A DNA stretch of 64,000 bases from Sphingomonas kyeonggiensis (GTDB taxonomy: Bacteria; Pseudomonadota; Alphaproteobacteria; Sphingomonadales; Sphingomonadaceae). Shown here in pieces: positions 8,566 to 19,553 of this stretch. The position numbers and the translations under genes are program-made. The stretch is from assembly GCF_014204495.1 (NCBI RefSeq), contig NZ_JACHLN010000002.1:1054001-1118000 (forward strand), written 5' to 3'. The notes beneath the pieces were generated by a model. The model did not search any database. It worked only from the letters and a program-made list of their open reading frames with translations, and was not told the DNA's origin. Position 1 is the stretch's first letter. Every line of letters begins with the position of its first letter.

Positions 8566-10080
8566 TCAGGCTCCCATGCCCCGCTGGAGGAACTCGACGC
8601 CGATCAGCCCGACATAGGCGACGCCGAGCGCCGCCACCCCGCCTGCGAACAGGGTCAGCTTCTTGCGGCGCATCGCGGTCTGGGTCGCGGTGACCACTTC
8701 GCCGATCGATCCGATCACCGACATGCCGCTCGCCTTTTCCAGCTTGGCGGCGGTCGGGAAGGTCGCGGTCAGCTTGCCCAGCGCGAACGCGAGGGCCACG
8801 CCAGCGCCCAGCCCGGCGATCAGCACGCCGGTCAGCAGCAGCGGACGATTGGGCGAGGTCGGCGCGCGCGGCTGGGTCGGCGGATCGACGACGTTGAACT
8901 TGTCGGCATCGGCGACATTCTGCGCCTGGCTCGAAATCTTCATCTGCTCGCGCTGGGCGAGCAGCTGGTCATATTGGGTCTTGAGCACCTGGTACTGGCG
9001 CTCGATCTCGCCCTGCTCTGCCGCTACGCCCGGCGCTTCCGCCATCTTGGCGCTCAGCGCGTTCAGGTCGCCTTCGATCTGCGCCTTGCGCTGGACGAGC
9101 GCGGCCACCGTCGCCTGCTTGTCCGCCCGCATCGATTGCAGGCCGATATAGACCGGATTGGAAGCCCCCGCCGCACCGCCGCTCACCACCGGCTCGCGCG
9201 CCGCGGCGCTCTGCGCCGCTGCCAGCTGGTTCTTGAGCGCGATCATGTCCGGATGGCTGTCGGTATAGCCCTTGGCCCGCGCATCGGCGATCTGGCCCTG
9301 GATCGCCTGCAGCCGCGCCCGTGCCGGCCCGGCGACCGCGCCGCCGCCCGAGCCCGCGATGTTCGCCGGCGTGCCCGCCATCTGGGCATTGACCACGTTG
9401 AGCCCCGATTGCGCCGCCGCCAGGTCGCCCTGGATCTGCGCCAGCTGCGTCCGCGCGGCCGAGACGCGATCCTCGATCGATCCCGTGCCCGGCAGCGAGC
9501 CGAGGAACTTCGCCTGGAAGTCCGCACGCTTGCTGTCCGCGTCCTGCAGCTGCTTCTGCCGCTCGGCGAGCTGCTGGTCCATGAAGTCGAGCGACTGGCT
9601 CGACTGGTCGCGATTGTCGGAAAGGTTGGTCTCGACGAAGATGTCGATCAGCTTCTGGGCGATCTGCTTGGCGAGCTTGCCGCTCTGCGTCGTCACCGTG
9701 ATCTCGAACAGATTGTCCTGCTGCGCGGTCAGCTTGATCGCCGCCTGCAGCCCGGCCACGCGGTCCGCCACGTCGCGGTCCGTCGCTACCGTCCGCGCCA
9801 GGTCGGTGCCACGCACCACCTTCTCCAGGTTCACCGCGCTGGTCAGCGTCTGGCGGATCCGGTCAAGGTCCTTCTGCTGGTTGAGCGCGGTCGTCCCGTC
9901 GGTCGGGATGATCTGGCGCAGCTGCACGAAGATGCGCGCGCGCGATTCATATTTGTTCGGCATCTGCGACACGACCAGCCAGCCGGCCAGGCAGATGCAC
10001 CACGCCACCGCCAGCGCGATCCAGCGCCGTTGCCAGACCGCGTGCAGTGCGCCGCGCAGTTCTTCGTAGAGGTTCCCCAC
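8566..10080 (-). CDS. XrtA-associated chain-length determinant protein (Wzz/GumC type, TIGR03007-like)
   Basis: A 504-residue polysaccharide co-polymerase of the inner membrane. It has a first membrane segment at about residues 19-38, a Wzz domain with the NKYESRARIFV motif, and a long periplasmic coiled coil (roughly 180-390). A second membrane segment follows a Pro-rich motif (PPTQPRAPTSPNRP), and a third hydrophobic stretch lies near the C-terminus. It sets glycan chain length together with the tyrosine kinase encoded downstream. The start is GTG at 10080, eleven bases from the stop of the export gene. Confidence 0.94.
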   Translation of the reverse strand: MGNLYEELRGALHAVWQRRWIALAVAWCICLAGWLVVSQMPNKYESRARIFVQLRQIIPTDGTTALNQQKDLDRIRQTLTSAVNLEKVVRGTDLARTVATDRDVADRVAGLQAAIKLTAQQDNLFEITVTTQSGKLAKQIAQKLIDIFVETNLSDNRDQSSQSLDFMDQQLAERQKQLQDADSKRADFQAKFLGSLPGTGSIEDRVSAARTQLAQIQGDLAAAQSGLNVVNAQMAGTPANIAGSGGGAVAGPARARLQAIQGQIADARAKGYTDSHPDMIALKNQLAAAQSAAAREPVVSGGAAGASNPVYIGLQSMRADKQATVAALVQRKAQIEGDLNALSAKMAEAPGVAAEQGEIERQYQVLKTQYDQLLAQREQMKISSQAQNVADADKFNVVDPPTQPRAPTSPNRPLLLTGVLIAGLGAGVALAFALGKLTATFPTAAKLEKASGMSVIGSIGEVVTATQTAMRRKKLTLFAGGVAALGVAYVGLIGVEFLQRGMGA

Positions 10081-10090
10081 CCGCGCTACC

Positions 10091-10729
10091 TCAGAACATG
10101 CTCTTGGGAATGATGATCACGTCGCCCGGCTCGAGCTTGACGTTGGCCTTGATGTCGCCGCCCAGCAGGGCACCAAGGCGCAGCTTGTATTCGGTCTGCT
10201 TGCCGGTCTGCCGGTCGTAGCGCACCAGCCGCGCACGATTGCCCGATGCGAACTCGCTGAGCCCGCCCACCGCGATCATCGCGTCGAGCGCGGTCATGTT
10301 GGCGCGATACGGGATCGACGCCGGCTTCTCGGTCGCGCCGACGACGCGGATCTGCTGGCTGTAGGTGCCGTTGAAATTCTCGACGATCACCGAGACGATC
10401 GGATCCTTGATATACTCGCTGAGCGCGTATTTCAGGTCGTCGGCCAGCATCGCAGGGGTCTTGCCCACCGCCGGCATGTCGCTGATCAGCGGCACGGTGA
10501 TCCGGCCGTCGGGGCGCACCTGCACCTTCGAGGACAGCTCGGGGTTGCGCCACACGAACACCTGGAGCTGGTCCATCGGGCCGATGACATATTCCTCGCT
10601 CGGCACCTCGCGCTCCGCCACCGCGGCCGCGGGCGGCAGTTCCGGACGGCCCCCGCCGCCACCGCACGCGGCAAGCGCAGCCGCCATGCCGAGAGCCAGA
10701 ACAGTCCTGCCGAAACCGATCAAACGCAT
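10091..10729 (-). CDS. XrtA-associated polysaccharide export lipoprotein (Wza type, TIGR03027-like)
   Basis: A 212-residue outer-membrane export protein. It opens with a lipoprotein signal peptide and an LAAC lipobox, followed by a Poly_export domain (YVIGPMDQLQVFVWR) and a SLBB-like region ending in LEPGDVIIIPKSMF. It forms part of the channel that carries the exopolysaccharide out of the cell. I chose ATG 10729 over an upstream in-frame start because a strong AAGGAG ribosome site precedes it and the signal peptide begins there. It is the first gene of the minus-strand XrtA operon. Confidence 0.93.
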   Translation of the reverse strand: MRLIGFGRTVLALGMAAALAACGGGGGRPELPPAAAVAEREVPSEEYVIGPMDQLQVFVWRNPELSSKVQVRPDGRITVPLISDMPAVGKTPAMLADDLKYALSEYIKDPIVSVIVENFNGTYSQQIRVVGATEKPASIPYRANMTALDAMIAVGGLSEFASGNRARLVRYDRQTGKQTEYKLRLGALLGGDIKANVKLEPGDVIIIPKSMF

Positions 10730-10820
10730 ACCGAGCTCCTTTTCCTGCCGGGCCGGAAGCCGCCGACGTCTCGACAGCAACCCGCGCAGGATCAGGGTCA
10801 GCTATGCGCTTGAGAGGTAA

Positions 10821-10849
10821 ATATCGGGTTAGGGGTCGGGCGTGTGCAA
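10821..10849 (-). promoter_or_regulatory. Candidate promoter of the XrtA/polysaccharide operon
   Basis: Read on the minus strand, TTGCAC and CGATAT are spaced 17 bases apart, about 90 bases before the export gene start. The -10 match is modest; this is inference from position and spacing only. Confidence 0.3.
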
Positions 10850-10981
10850 TCGATTCATCCCGATTGCGCACGCGTTCCGGGGCGGGACAGCGATGCCGGT
10901 CGCAGCCAGGTCATCGCCAGTCGCCCCATGCTGGCGGCCCGCGAGCCTGCCCGGCACCGCCGAATTATCGGGAGGAACCAC

Positions 10982-11674
10982 ATGAAGATTCGGCAATCGC
11001 TTTTCCACGCATTGCTGGCGATCACCCTCGCCGCCCTTGAGGGGCAACCGGCGCATGCCCAGACCGCCACGCCGGGCTTCGGCACCGACAAGCGCGCACC
11101 GAAGGGAACTCCCTTCGCGCTGCCGGCCGGCATCGAGCTCGCCGGCCCGCTGTTCCCCGCCGATGACGACGGCAATTGCCCCAGGGCACGGACGGCAACC
11201 GTCGGCAGCGGCCTCATGGTCCGCCGCTGCGTGCCGGTCCGCAACCGCACCGGCGCCCCCGTAACCGTGATCTTCCCCGCCGGCCTGGTCATCGTCAGCG
11301 CATCGGAAGGTTTCCAGAACGGCCTGCTGGTCGAGCAGCAGGTGCTGAGGATCCCGCCCACCACCAATGGCGGCCCCGGCCGCCTGCTCGACGAGAAGGG
11401 CAAGCCGACCGACATCGTCAATATCCCGCTGCACGTCTATTGCCTCAACAAGGACCGCGAAATTCCCGAGGGCGGCGGCCAATATTCGATCGGGCCGGTC
11501 AGCCAGCATGCCGGCCTTGCCGAACTCTACGCCTTCATGGCGGACAAGGATTTCAAGGGCGACGGCCAGCGCGTCGAGGTGCTGCAGGAAGTGGTCTGGG
11601 AAGTCATCAAGACCGGACGCTTCACCGCCAAGGATCGCGCCGACCTCCTGCGCGGCTATATCGCCGACGCATAA
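10982..11674 (+). CDS. Secreted protein of unknown function
   Basis: A 230-residue protein with a clear signal peptide (cleavage near AHA/Q, residue ~27) and a GGAGG ribosome site just before ATG 10982. The mature part has three cysteines, in DDDGNCP, RRCVPV and HVYCLNKD. The middle resembles a beta-rich domain (VIFPAGLVIVSA, GLLVEQQVLRIP), and the C-terminus is helical. I do not recognise a family. It is divergent from the polysaccharide export operon and may share its control region, so a cell-surface role is possible but unproven. Confidence 0.75.
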   Translation: MKIRQSLFHALLAITLAALEGQPAHAQTATPGFGTDKRAPKGTPFALPAGIELAGPLFPADDDGNCPRARTATVGSGLMVRRCVPVRNRTGAPVTVIFPAGLVIVSASEGFQNGLLVEQQVLRIPPTTNGGPGRLLDEKGKPTDIVNIPLHVYCLNKDREIPEGGGQYSIGPVSQHAGLAELYAFMADKDFKGDGQRVEVLQEVVWEVIKTGRFTAKDRADLLRGYIADA

Positions 11675-11731
11675 GAGCCGCGCCGCAGTGTCGCGGAACC
11701 AATCGCGCCGGCCGGCGTTATCGGACCAAGT

Positions 11732-11751
11732 GTGTTGCTATCACGCAACAC
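11732..11751. promoter_or_regulatory. Inverted repeat upstream of a TonB receptor gene
   Basis: GTGTTGC and GCAACAC form a perfect 7-bp inverted repeat around a 6-base centre, 100 bases before the receptor start. No T-run follows, so an operator is more likely than a terminator. Confidence 0.45.
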
Positions 11752-11791
11752 CGCGAAAACCCGCTTTTGCCTTCGCCAAGCTTTCCTTTGT

Positions 11792-11812
11792 ACCAATTCC
11801 TATCGAATTGGT
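11792..11812. promoter_or_regulatory. Second inverted repeat upstream of the TonB receptor gene
   Basis: ACCAATTC and GAATTGGT form a perfect 8-bp inverted repeat with a 5-base loop, ending 39 bases before the receptor start. It could be an operator or an mRNA hairpin in the 5' leader. Confidence 0.45.
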
Positions 11813-11850
11813 GTGAATTCTGCTCACCATAAGAAAAGGTGGGCCATCAC

Positions 11851-14262
<2,412 letters not shown>

Positions 14263-14280
14263 CTGCATTTCCCTGCGCTC

Positions 14281-14313
14281 GGGAGCGGTAGCAACGCCGC
14301 TCCCGTTTTTTTT
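14281..14313 (+). terminator. Rho-independent terminator after the TonB receptor
   Basis: The stem GGGAGCGG/CCGCTCCC (14281-14288 with 14297-14304) is followed by G and eight T, starting 19 bases after the receptor stop. Confidence 0.9.
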
Positions 14314-14321
14314 GTGCGGGG

Positions 14322-14349
14322 CTGTTCCCCGGCGAAGGCCGGGGCCCAG
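14322..14349. repeat. REP-like family B, single arm
   Basis: One arm of the family B palindrome (TTCCCCGGCGAAGGCCGGGG) without its partner, lying just after the terminator. Confidence 0.7.
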
Positions 14350-14440
14350 TCTCGGCCCAATTGGTTAGGCGCGGAAACCTCTCGAACGGCATCGTAACGG
14401 CGCACGGGCCATCACCGTAAGAAGGGAAACATCGCCCTGC

Positions 14441-14523
14441 CGTCATCCCCGCGAAGGCGGGGATCCAGAGTCACGAGCGAAACGGCGGAGAAATTCTGGA
14501 TCCCCGCCTTCGCGGGGATGACG
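14441..14523. repeat. REP-like palindromic pair, family A copy 2
   Basis: Facing arms CGTCATCCCCGCGAAGGCGG and CCGCCTTCGCGGGGATGACG surround a variable centre. It lies between convergent genes, where it can act as a transcript-end hairpin. Confidence 0.85.
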
Positions 14524-14547
14524 AAGAACGAGGAAAAGGGACCTCCC

Positions 14548-15726
14548 CTACAAGTACCGCATCCACCACGCCCCGCTCGCCCGCTTCACCCCGCCGAACC
14601 ACCGGCAGGCGAACCAGCACGGCACCGCCACCACCGCCGCCACCAGCCACAGGCTCCAAACATTGGGCAGCGTCGCCAGCCCCTCCGCGCCCGTCGCCAG
14701 CGCCGCGACCCGGTTGATCGCATGCAGCAAATACAGATGCAGGATGTAGAAGAACAACGGCGCCGAACCGAACACCGCCAGCACCGCGACCGGCCGCGCC
14801 GGCAGTTTCTCCAGCGCCGCAAGCAGCAGCGCGCCCACGCCCAAGGTCAGCAGCAGGAAGTCGGCCGAGGGCGGGTATTTGGTCAGGTTGAGGAAACCCA
14901 TGACGGTGTGAAGTCCGTCACTTCCCACCTGCCAAGGCGTCGGGTCACCATAGACGTTGACCGTCCGCAGCACGGCAAACCCGAGCAGCGCCACCGTCCC
15001 GCTCACCACCAGCGCCCGCAGCCGCCAGCCCTGCTCCACGCCGCGCGCGAACCACGGCCCGATGCCATAGCCGAGCGCGATCACCCCGATCCACGGCAGC
15101 AGCGGATAGGAGGTCCGCACATCGCCACCCCAGGGCAGCGGCAGCAGCGTGCGTTCGTGCAGCACCGCCCACAGCACATGCAGCGGCCCGCCCGGCGCGA
15201 CATGCACCCCGTCCAGCAGATTATGCCCAAGCACTAGCACAAGGCCGATCGCGATCAGCGCCCAGCGCGGCAGATGCGCCAGCGCCGCCAGCGCCAGCAT
15301 CGACAGCCCAATCACCCAGATCACTTGCAGGAAAAACCGGTCCGGCAGCAGCTCGAAGCTCCAGGCGAAGCTCACCACCGTCAGCTCCAGCACCACCAGG
15401 AACAGCCCGCGCTTCCACAGGAAGTCCGAAGCCGCCCGCGCCCCGCCGCGCGGCGCCGCATAGAGCCACGCCCCCACACCGGTCAGCAGCACGAATATCG
15501 GCGCGCAGAGATGCGCCGAGAGCCGGGTGAAGAACAGCGCCGGCGAGGTCGCCTCCGCGTCCATCGGATCGCTCACCGGCACGTAGCGGAAGAAGAACTC
15601 CCGGGTGTGATCGACCAGCATCAGCAGGATCACCAGCCCGCGCAGCGCATCGATCGATACGATCCGCGCGGGCTTCGCGCCGCTATGTGAAAATGTTTCG
15701 GCATCGGGCTTCAGGGTTGACAGCAT
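14548..15726 (-). CDS. DUF1624 / heparan-alpha-glucosaminide N-acetyltransferase-like membrane acyltransferase
   Basis: A 392-residue multi-pass inner-membrane protein with about ten hydrophobic segments. The N-terminal motif RIVSIDALRGLVILLMLVDH matches the DUF1624/YeiB group of acyltransferases, whose eukaryotic relatives move acetyl groups across membranes onto sugars. A HLYLLHAINR motif occurs near the C-terminus. ATG 15726 has a GGAAG ribosome site. It is divergent from the siderophore-type TonB receptor gene, with 53 bases between the starts. The acceptor is unknown; a surface polysaccharide is a reasonable guess. Confidence 0.88.
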   Translation of the reverse strand: MLSTLKPDAETFSHSGAKPARIVSIDALRGLVILLMLVDHTREFFFRYVPVSDPMDAEATSPALFFTRLSAHLCAPIFVLLTGVGAWLYAAPRGGARAASDFLWKRGLFLVVLELTVVSFAWSFELLPDRFFLQVIWVIGLSMLALAALAHLPRWALIAIGLVLVLGHNLLDGVHVAPGGPLHVLWAVLHERTLLPLPWGGDVRTSYPLLPWIGVIALGYGIGPWFARGVEQGWRLRALVVSGTVALLGFAVLRTVNVYGDPTPWQVGSDGLHTVMGFLNLTKYPPSADFLLLTLGVGALLLAALEKLPARPVAVLAVFGSAPLFFYILHLYLLHAINRVAALATGAEGLATLPNVWSLWLVAAVVAVPCWFACRWFGGVKRASGAWWMRYL

Positions 15727-15747
15727 CGGCTTCCTTTCGCCACATGC

Positions 15748-15758
15748 GATGTTACATC
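15748..15758. promoter_or_regulatory. Short palindrome in the divergent promoter region
   Basis: GATGT-T-ACATC is a perfect 11-base palindrome in the 53-base gap between the divergent acyltransferase and TonB receptor genes. It could be an operator; it does not match a classic Fur box. Confidence 0.25.
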
Positions 15759-15779
15759 ATCACCTGAAAGGCAAGCCCC

Positions 15780-17852
15780 TTGTTCCGACATCTTCCGGCG
15801 GCAGCGCTGCTTTCGCCGCTGCTCTTCTGCACCTTCCCCGCCTTTGCCGAGCCGGAAAAGGAGGAGCCCGCCGTCGAGGACGGCCAGGAGATCGTCGTGC
15901 TCGGCACCCGCCGCACCGGCGCCGATCCGACCCTGTCCTCGGGCCCGGTCACCGAGCGCATGTCGCAGTCGAGCCGATCGATCGAGCGCGACCTGCTCGT
16001 CGCGGCGGGCACCTATCGCCTGTCCGACGCGCTCGAGCTGGTCAGCGGCGTCAGCAACCAGAACAATCGCGGCGGCTTCCTCGACAATTTCGCCATCCGC
16101 GGCTTTCTCGGCACGCCGGACGGCGGCGCCGAATATTATGTCGACGGCTTCCTCGCCAATCGCGGCATGGGCCCGCCCCGCGATCCGTCCACGGTCGAGC
16201 GGATCGAACTGCTCAAGGGGCCCGCAGGCGCATTGTTCGGCGACGTGGATCCCGGCGGCCGCGTCAACATCGTCAGCAAGACGCCCGGTTTCACCCCTTC
16301 GGCCAGCGCGGTGCTCACCTATGGCTCGTTCAACACCCGCCGGGTCGAGCTCGACGCCAACATGCCGATCTCGCGCACCTTTGCGGGCCGCATCGTCGTC
16401 GCCGGGGAAGACAGCGATGGCTGGCGCGATCATGTGACGCTCAGCCGGCGTACTGTCGCGCCCTCGCTCACCTGGCGCCCGAGCGACGCTTTCCGCCTCA
16501 CCTATGTCGGCGAGATCACCCGCTTCGACGCGCCCTTCGATCGCGGCATCCCGGCGCTGAACGGCGATGCCAACGCCCTGCCCCGCTCCCGTTTCTATGG
16601 GGAGCCGAATGACGGCGTCACCCGCTTCCGCAACGAGCGCCACCAGCTCACCGCGCTCGCCGATCTCGGCGACAGCTGGAGCCTGAACGCCGGCATCGCC
16701 TGGCGCACCGGCTCGCTCAAGGGCTTCTCCTCCGATCAGTCGCGCCTGGTCGGCGGCACCACGCTGTGGCGCCAGCGCCGCTCGCGCGATTTCGTCGTCG
16801 ACGATCTCTCCGCCCGGATCGAGCTGTCGGGCCAGATCGGCGCGCATCGCCTCAGCTTCGGCGCCAAGGGCTATCTGCTCGACTATGCCGAGCGCTGGAT
16901 GCGCCGGAACCCGACGGCGGCCGCGCCCTATGCGATTGACATCTTCAACCCCGTCTATGGCGGCGCTCCGCCGGTGCTGCTCCCCTTCACCAACAATCAC
17001 GAGAAGCGCTGGTCCGGCACGCTCTATGTGCAGGACATGTGGGAGGTGAGCGACAGGCTCACCCTGACCGGCGGCGTCCGCCTCGACGCCTATCGCCAGC
17101 GCATCCACAACAACAACACCGGCGCCACCGGCCGCGCGGTCGACCAGCCGGTCAATTTCCGCGCGGGCGCCCGTTACAAGCTCGACGAGCGTATCGCGCT
17201 CCATGCGAACTGGGGCGAAAGCTTCCTGCTCAATTCCGGCACCGATCGCTTCGGCCAGGGCTTCGCGCCCGAGCGCGGCAAGGGCTATGAGCTCGGCGTC
17301 ACCGGCGCCTGGGCCGGGATCGACGTCGCGGTCACCTGGTTCGACATCCGCAAGCAGGGCATCCTCACCAACGATCCCACCGATCCGAACTTCCTCGCCC
17401 CCGTCGGCAACCTGCGCAGCCGCGGGATCGAGGCGGATGCGTCGATCAAGCTCGCCCCGCACTGGCAGATCGTCGCCAACTATGCCTGGACGCATGCCCG
17501 CACCGACGACGCCAGCTTCGCCACGGATCGCGTGCTCGACGTGCCCGAGCATGCCGGCACGCTCTTCGTCCTCGGCCGTTTCCAGGATGCGACGGGCCGT
17601 GGCCTCTCGCTGAGCGCCGGCGCCAGTTACATGGGCGACCGCGCCGGCGCGATCGACGGCAGTGGCCTTGTCCTGCCCGACTATGTGAAGGCGAAGGCGG
17701 CGGTCGAATACGCCTTCTCGCCGGCGCTCGGCCTGCGCCTGGAGGCCGACAATCTGTTCGACGCCCGCTACGCGCAAAGCTCGTACAGCCCGGTCTGGAT
17801 CTTCCCCGGCGCCCCGCGCACCGTCCGCGCCTCGCTGCGGATCACGCTCTGA
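15780..17852 (+). CDS. TonB-dependent siderophore-type receptor
   Basis: A 690-residue outer-membrane receptor. The start is TTG 15780: an in-frame stop lies five codons upstream and the signal peptide (about 23 residues, ending AFA) begins right at this codon. The plug has RRTGADPTLSSGPV and VERIELLKGPAGALFGDVDP, the GRVNIVSKTP motif, and the aromatic C-terminal end RASLRITL, all typical of ferric-siderophore receptors. It probably imports an iron-siderophore or a similar metallophore. It lies directly upstream of the peptide/radical-SAM cassette on the same strand, separated by an AT-rich gap, so a functional link is possible but unproven. Confidence 0.92.
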   Translation: MFRHLPAAALLSPLLFCTFPAFAEPEKEEPAVEDGQEIVVLGTRRTGADPTLSSGPVTERMSQSSRSIERDLLVAAGTYRLSDALELVSGVSNQNNRGGFLDNFAIRGFLGTPDGGAEYYVDGFLANRGMGPPRDPSTVERIELLKGPAGALFGDVDPGGRVNIVSKTPGFTPSASAVLTYGSFNTRRVELDANMPISRTFAGRIVVAGEDSDGWRDHVTLSRRTVAPSLTWRPSDAFRLTYVGEITRFDAPFDRGIPALNGDANALPRSRFYGEPNDGVTRFRNERHQLTALADLGDSWSLNAGIAWRTGSLKGFSSDQSRLVGGTTLWRQRRSRDFVVDDLSARIELSGQIGAHRLSFGAKGYLLDYAERWMRRNPTAAAPYAIDIFNPVYGGAPPVLLPFTNNHEKRWSGTLYVQDMWEVSDRLTLTGGVRLDAYRQRIHNNNTGATGRAVDQPVNFRAGARYKLDERIALHANWGESFLLNSGTDRFGQGFAPERGKGYELGVTGAWAGIDVAVTWFDIRKQGILTNDPTDPNFLAPVGNLRSRGIEADASIKLAPHWQIVANYAWTHARTDDASFATDRVLDVPEHAGTLFVLGRFQDATGRGLSLSAGASYMGDRAGAIDGSGLVLPDYVKAKAAVEYAFSPALGLRLEADNLFDARYAQSSYSPVWIFPGAPRTVRASLRITL

Positions 17853-17929
17853 ACGCCCTTGCCCCGGGGTGCCGCCTGCACCCCGGGGATATGCAGAGCA
17901 CCGCGCAAATATCTATGCCCGCACGAATT

Positions 17930-18065
17930 CCCCGACGGCACCGGATAATGGTATTCTTGAAATTAATCCGAATACAATCCGAAATGGATTTATAATCATC
18001 AATACCAAAGCACATCAACTCAACTAAACTTGTAGTCACTTCCAAATAACTTGCGAATCCGGTAC
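17930..18065. other. AT-rich intergenic segment ahead of the peptide/radical-SAM cassette
   Basis: Markedly AT-rich compared with its surroundings, with repeated AATCCGAA/GGATT words (17966-17995). It probably holds the promoter and control sites of the cassette. A 67-codon minus-strand frame across it shows no protein-like features. Confidence 0.5.
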
Positions 18066-18108
18066 GTTTTCCTTGCGACTCGACGTCGCGTTATACGGGA
18101 GACGGCTT

Positions 18109-18342
18109 ATGGCAATTCCCAAGATACAGCGCGAAGCGCTGACTCTCGAACGACTCCATCTTCTGCTTGATCCGGGCCGGGTCTATTACCGTCCCGTCGT
18201 CTTCGACATTCTCGAAAGAGCCAATGCCGCGGAACTCAAGGCGCTGATCACCGGCGCCAAGGAGCTGAAGGCCGAGTACAAGGATCTCGACGGCATCATC
18301 CATGCCGCCGAAGGCGTGCTGCGAAAGGCTACCGCCAAGTGA
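18109..18342 (+). CDS. Putative RiPP precursor peptide for the adjacent radical SAM enzyme
   Basis: A 77-residue peptide with no Cys or Trp. The N-terminal half contains LHLLLDPGRV followed by Tyr26-Tyr27, Arg, Pro and a hydrophobic helix; the C-terminal half is a charged amphipathic helix (AAELKALITGAKELKAEYKD). The arrangement of a tyrosine, ten residues, then a short polar motif, then a helix resembles DUF1843 / Y-X(10)-GDL precursors of radical SAM systems, but here Tyr27 plus ten residues is followed by ANA instead of GDL. ATG 18109 was chosen for its GGGAGA ribosome site six bases upstream. The stop overlaps the maturase GTG, coupling their translation. Its role as substrate is inference. 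Confidence 0.7.
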   Translation: MAIPKIQREALTLERLHLLLDPGRVYYRPVVFDILERANAAELKALITGAKELKAEYKDLDGIIHAAEGVLRKATAK

Positions 18343-19553
18343 CCGGGGCGCGGACAAGCGAAACCCTGCCTGTCCGCTATTCCGGTCTCGACGACATAAT
18401 GGGCCGCATCCCGGTCAGCGTGGTCTGGGAGATCACGCTGGCTTGTGACCTCGCCTGCCAGCATTGCGGCTCGCGCGCCGGCCGCCGCCGCCGCGACGAG
18501 CTTTCCACCGCCGAAGCGCTCGACCTGGTCGATCAGATCGCCGAGCTCGGCGCGCGCAGCGTCGGGCTGATCGGCGGCGAGGCCTATCTCCGCAAGGACT
18601 GGCTCCAGATCATCGCCGCGATCCGCGCCGCCGGCATGGAGTGCGACCTGCAGACCGGCGGGCGCAACCTCAGCGAGGACCGCGTCGCCCAGGCCGCCGC
18701 CGCCGGGCTCAACGCCGTCGGCATCTCGATCGACGGCATCGGCGCCACGCACGATCGCCTCCGCGGCGTGATCGGCTCGTTCGAGATGGCGCTGGCCGCG
18801 ATGCGCCATGTCCGCGCGCACGGGCTCGAAGTCGGGGTGAACACCCAGATCAACGCCCTCACCCTCGCCCAGCTGCCCGAGCTGATGGACATCATCATCG
18901 ATGCCGGCTGCCGCAACTGGCAGCTCGCGATCACCACCGCGATGGGCAATGCCGCCGATCACCCCGACATGCTGCTCCAGCCCTGGCAGATGCTCGAGGT
19001 GATGCCGCTGCTCGCCGATCTCGCGCGCAAGGGCCGCGAGCGCGGGCTGTTCCTCCAGCCCGCCAGCAATATCGGCTATTTCGGCCCGCACGAAAGCGCG
19101 CTGCGCAACGTGATGAACGAGGAGATCCATTTCCACGGCTGCAACGCCGGCGATACGGTGATGGGGATCGAGGCGGACGGCACGATCAAGTCCTGCCCCG
19201 GCCTGCCCAGCCCCTATGCCGGCGGCAATGTCCGCGAGCGCCGCCTGCGCGACATCTGGGAGAATGCCGAGCCGATGGCGTTCAACCGCCGCCGCACGCT
19301 CGACGATCTCTGGGGCTATTGCCGCGGCTGCTATTATGCCGAGACCTGCATGGCCGGCTGCACCTGGACCGCGCACGCGCTGATGGGCCGCGCCGGCAAC
19401 AACCCGATGTGCCACCACCGCGCGCTCGACTTCCAGTCGCGCGGCCTGCGCGAGCGGCTGGTCAAGGTGAAGGATGCCGAGGGCCGCTCCTTCGATCATG
19501 GCGAGTTCGAGATCGTCGTGGAGGCCCTTGCCGACGCCCCGGTTCATGCCTGA
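18339..19553 (+). CDS. Radical SAM/SPASM peptide maturase
   Basis: A 404-residue enzyme. The radical SAM cluster motif is C36-x3-C40-x2-C43 (ACDLACQHC), followed by the GGEAYLRKDW motif and a TIM-barrel core. The C-terminal SPASM region carries many cysteines (FHGC, IKSC, YCRGC, ETCMAGC, PMC), enough for auxiliary Fe-S clusters. Such enzymes install C-C, C-S or C-O crosslinks or epimerise residues in ribosomal peptides. The GTG start overlaps the precursor stop (GTGA), and the end overlaps the next small gene by 8 bases. The peptide lacks Cys, which argues against thioether formation and for Tyr/Arg/Lys- or backbone-directed chemistry. The exact reaction is unknown. Confidence 0.93.
   Translation: MTGARTSETLPVRYSGLDDIMGRIPVSVVWEITLACDLACQHCGSRAGRRRRDELSTAEALDLVDQIAELGARSVGLIGGEAYLRKDWLQIIAAIRAAGMECDLQTGGRNLSEDRVAQAAAAGLNAVGISIDGIGATHDRLRGVIGSFEMALAAMRHVRAHGLEVGVNTQINALTLAQLPELMDIIIDAGCRNWQLAITTAMGNAADHPDMLLQPWQMLEVMPLLADLARKGRERGLFLQPASNIGYFGPHESALRNVMNEEIHFHGCNAGDTVMGIEADGTIKSCPGLPSPYAGGNVRERRLRDIWENAEPMAFNRRRTLDDLWGYCRGCYYAETCMAGCTWTAHALMGRAGNNPMCHHRALDFQSRGLRERLVKVKDAEGRSFDHGEFEIVVEALADAPVHA

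Noticed and set aside
17842..18045. 67-codon minus-strand frame in the AT-rich gap before the peptide cassette
   Set aside because: No ribosome site, no recognisable domain, and composition as expected of random translation; the gap is more likely a promoter region.
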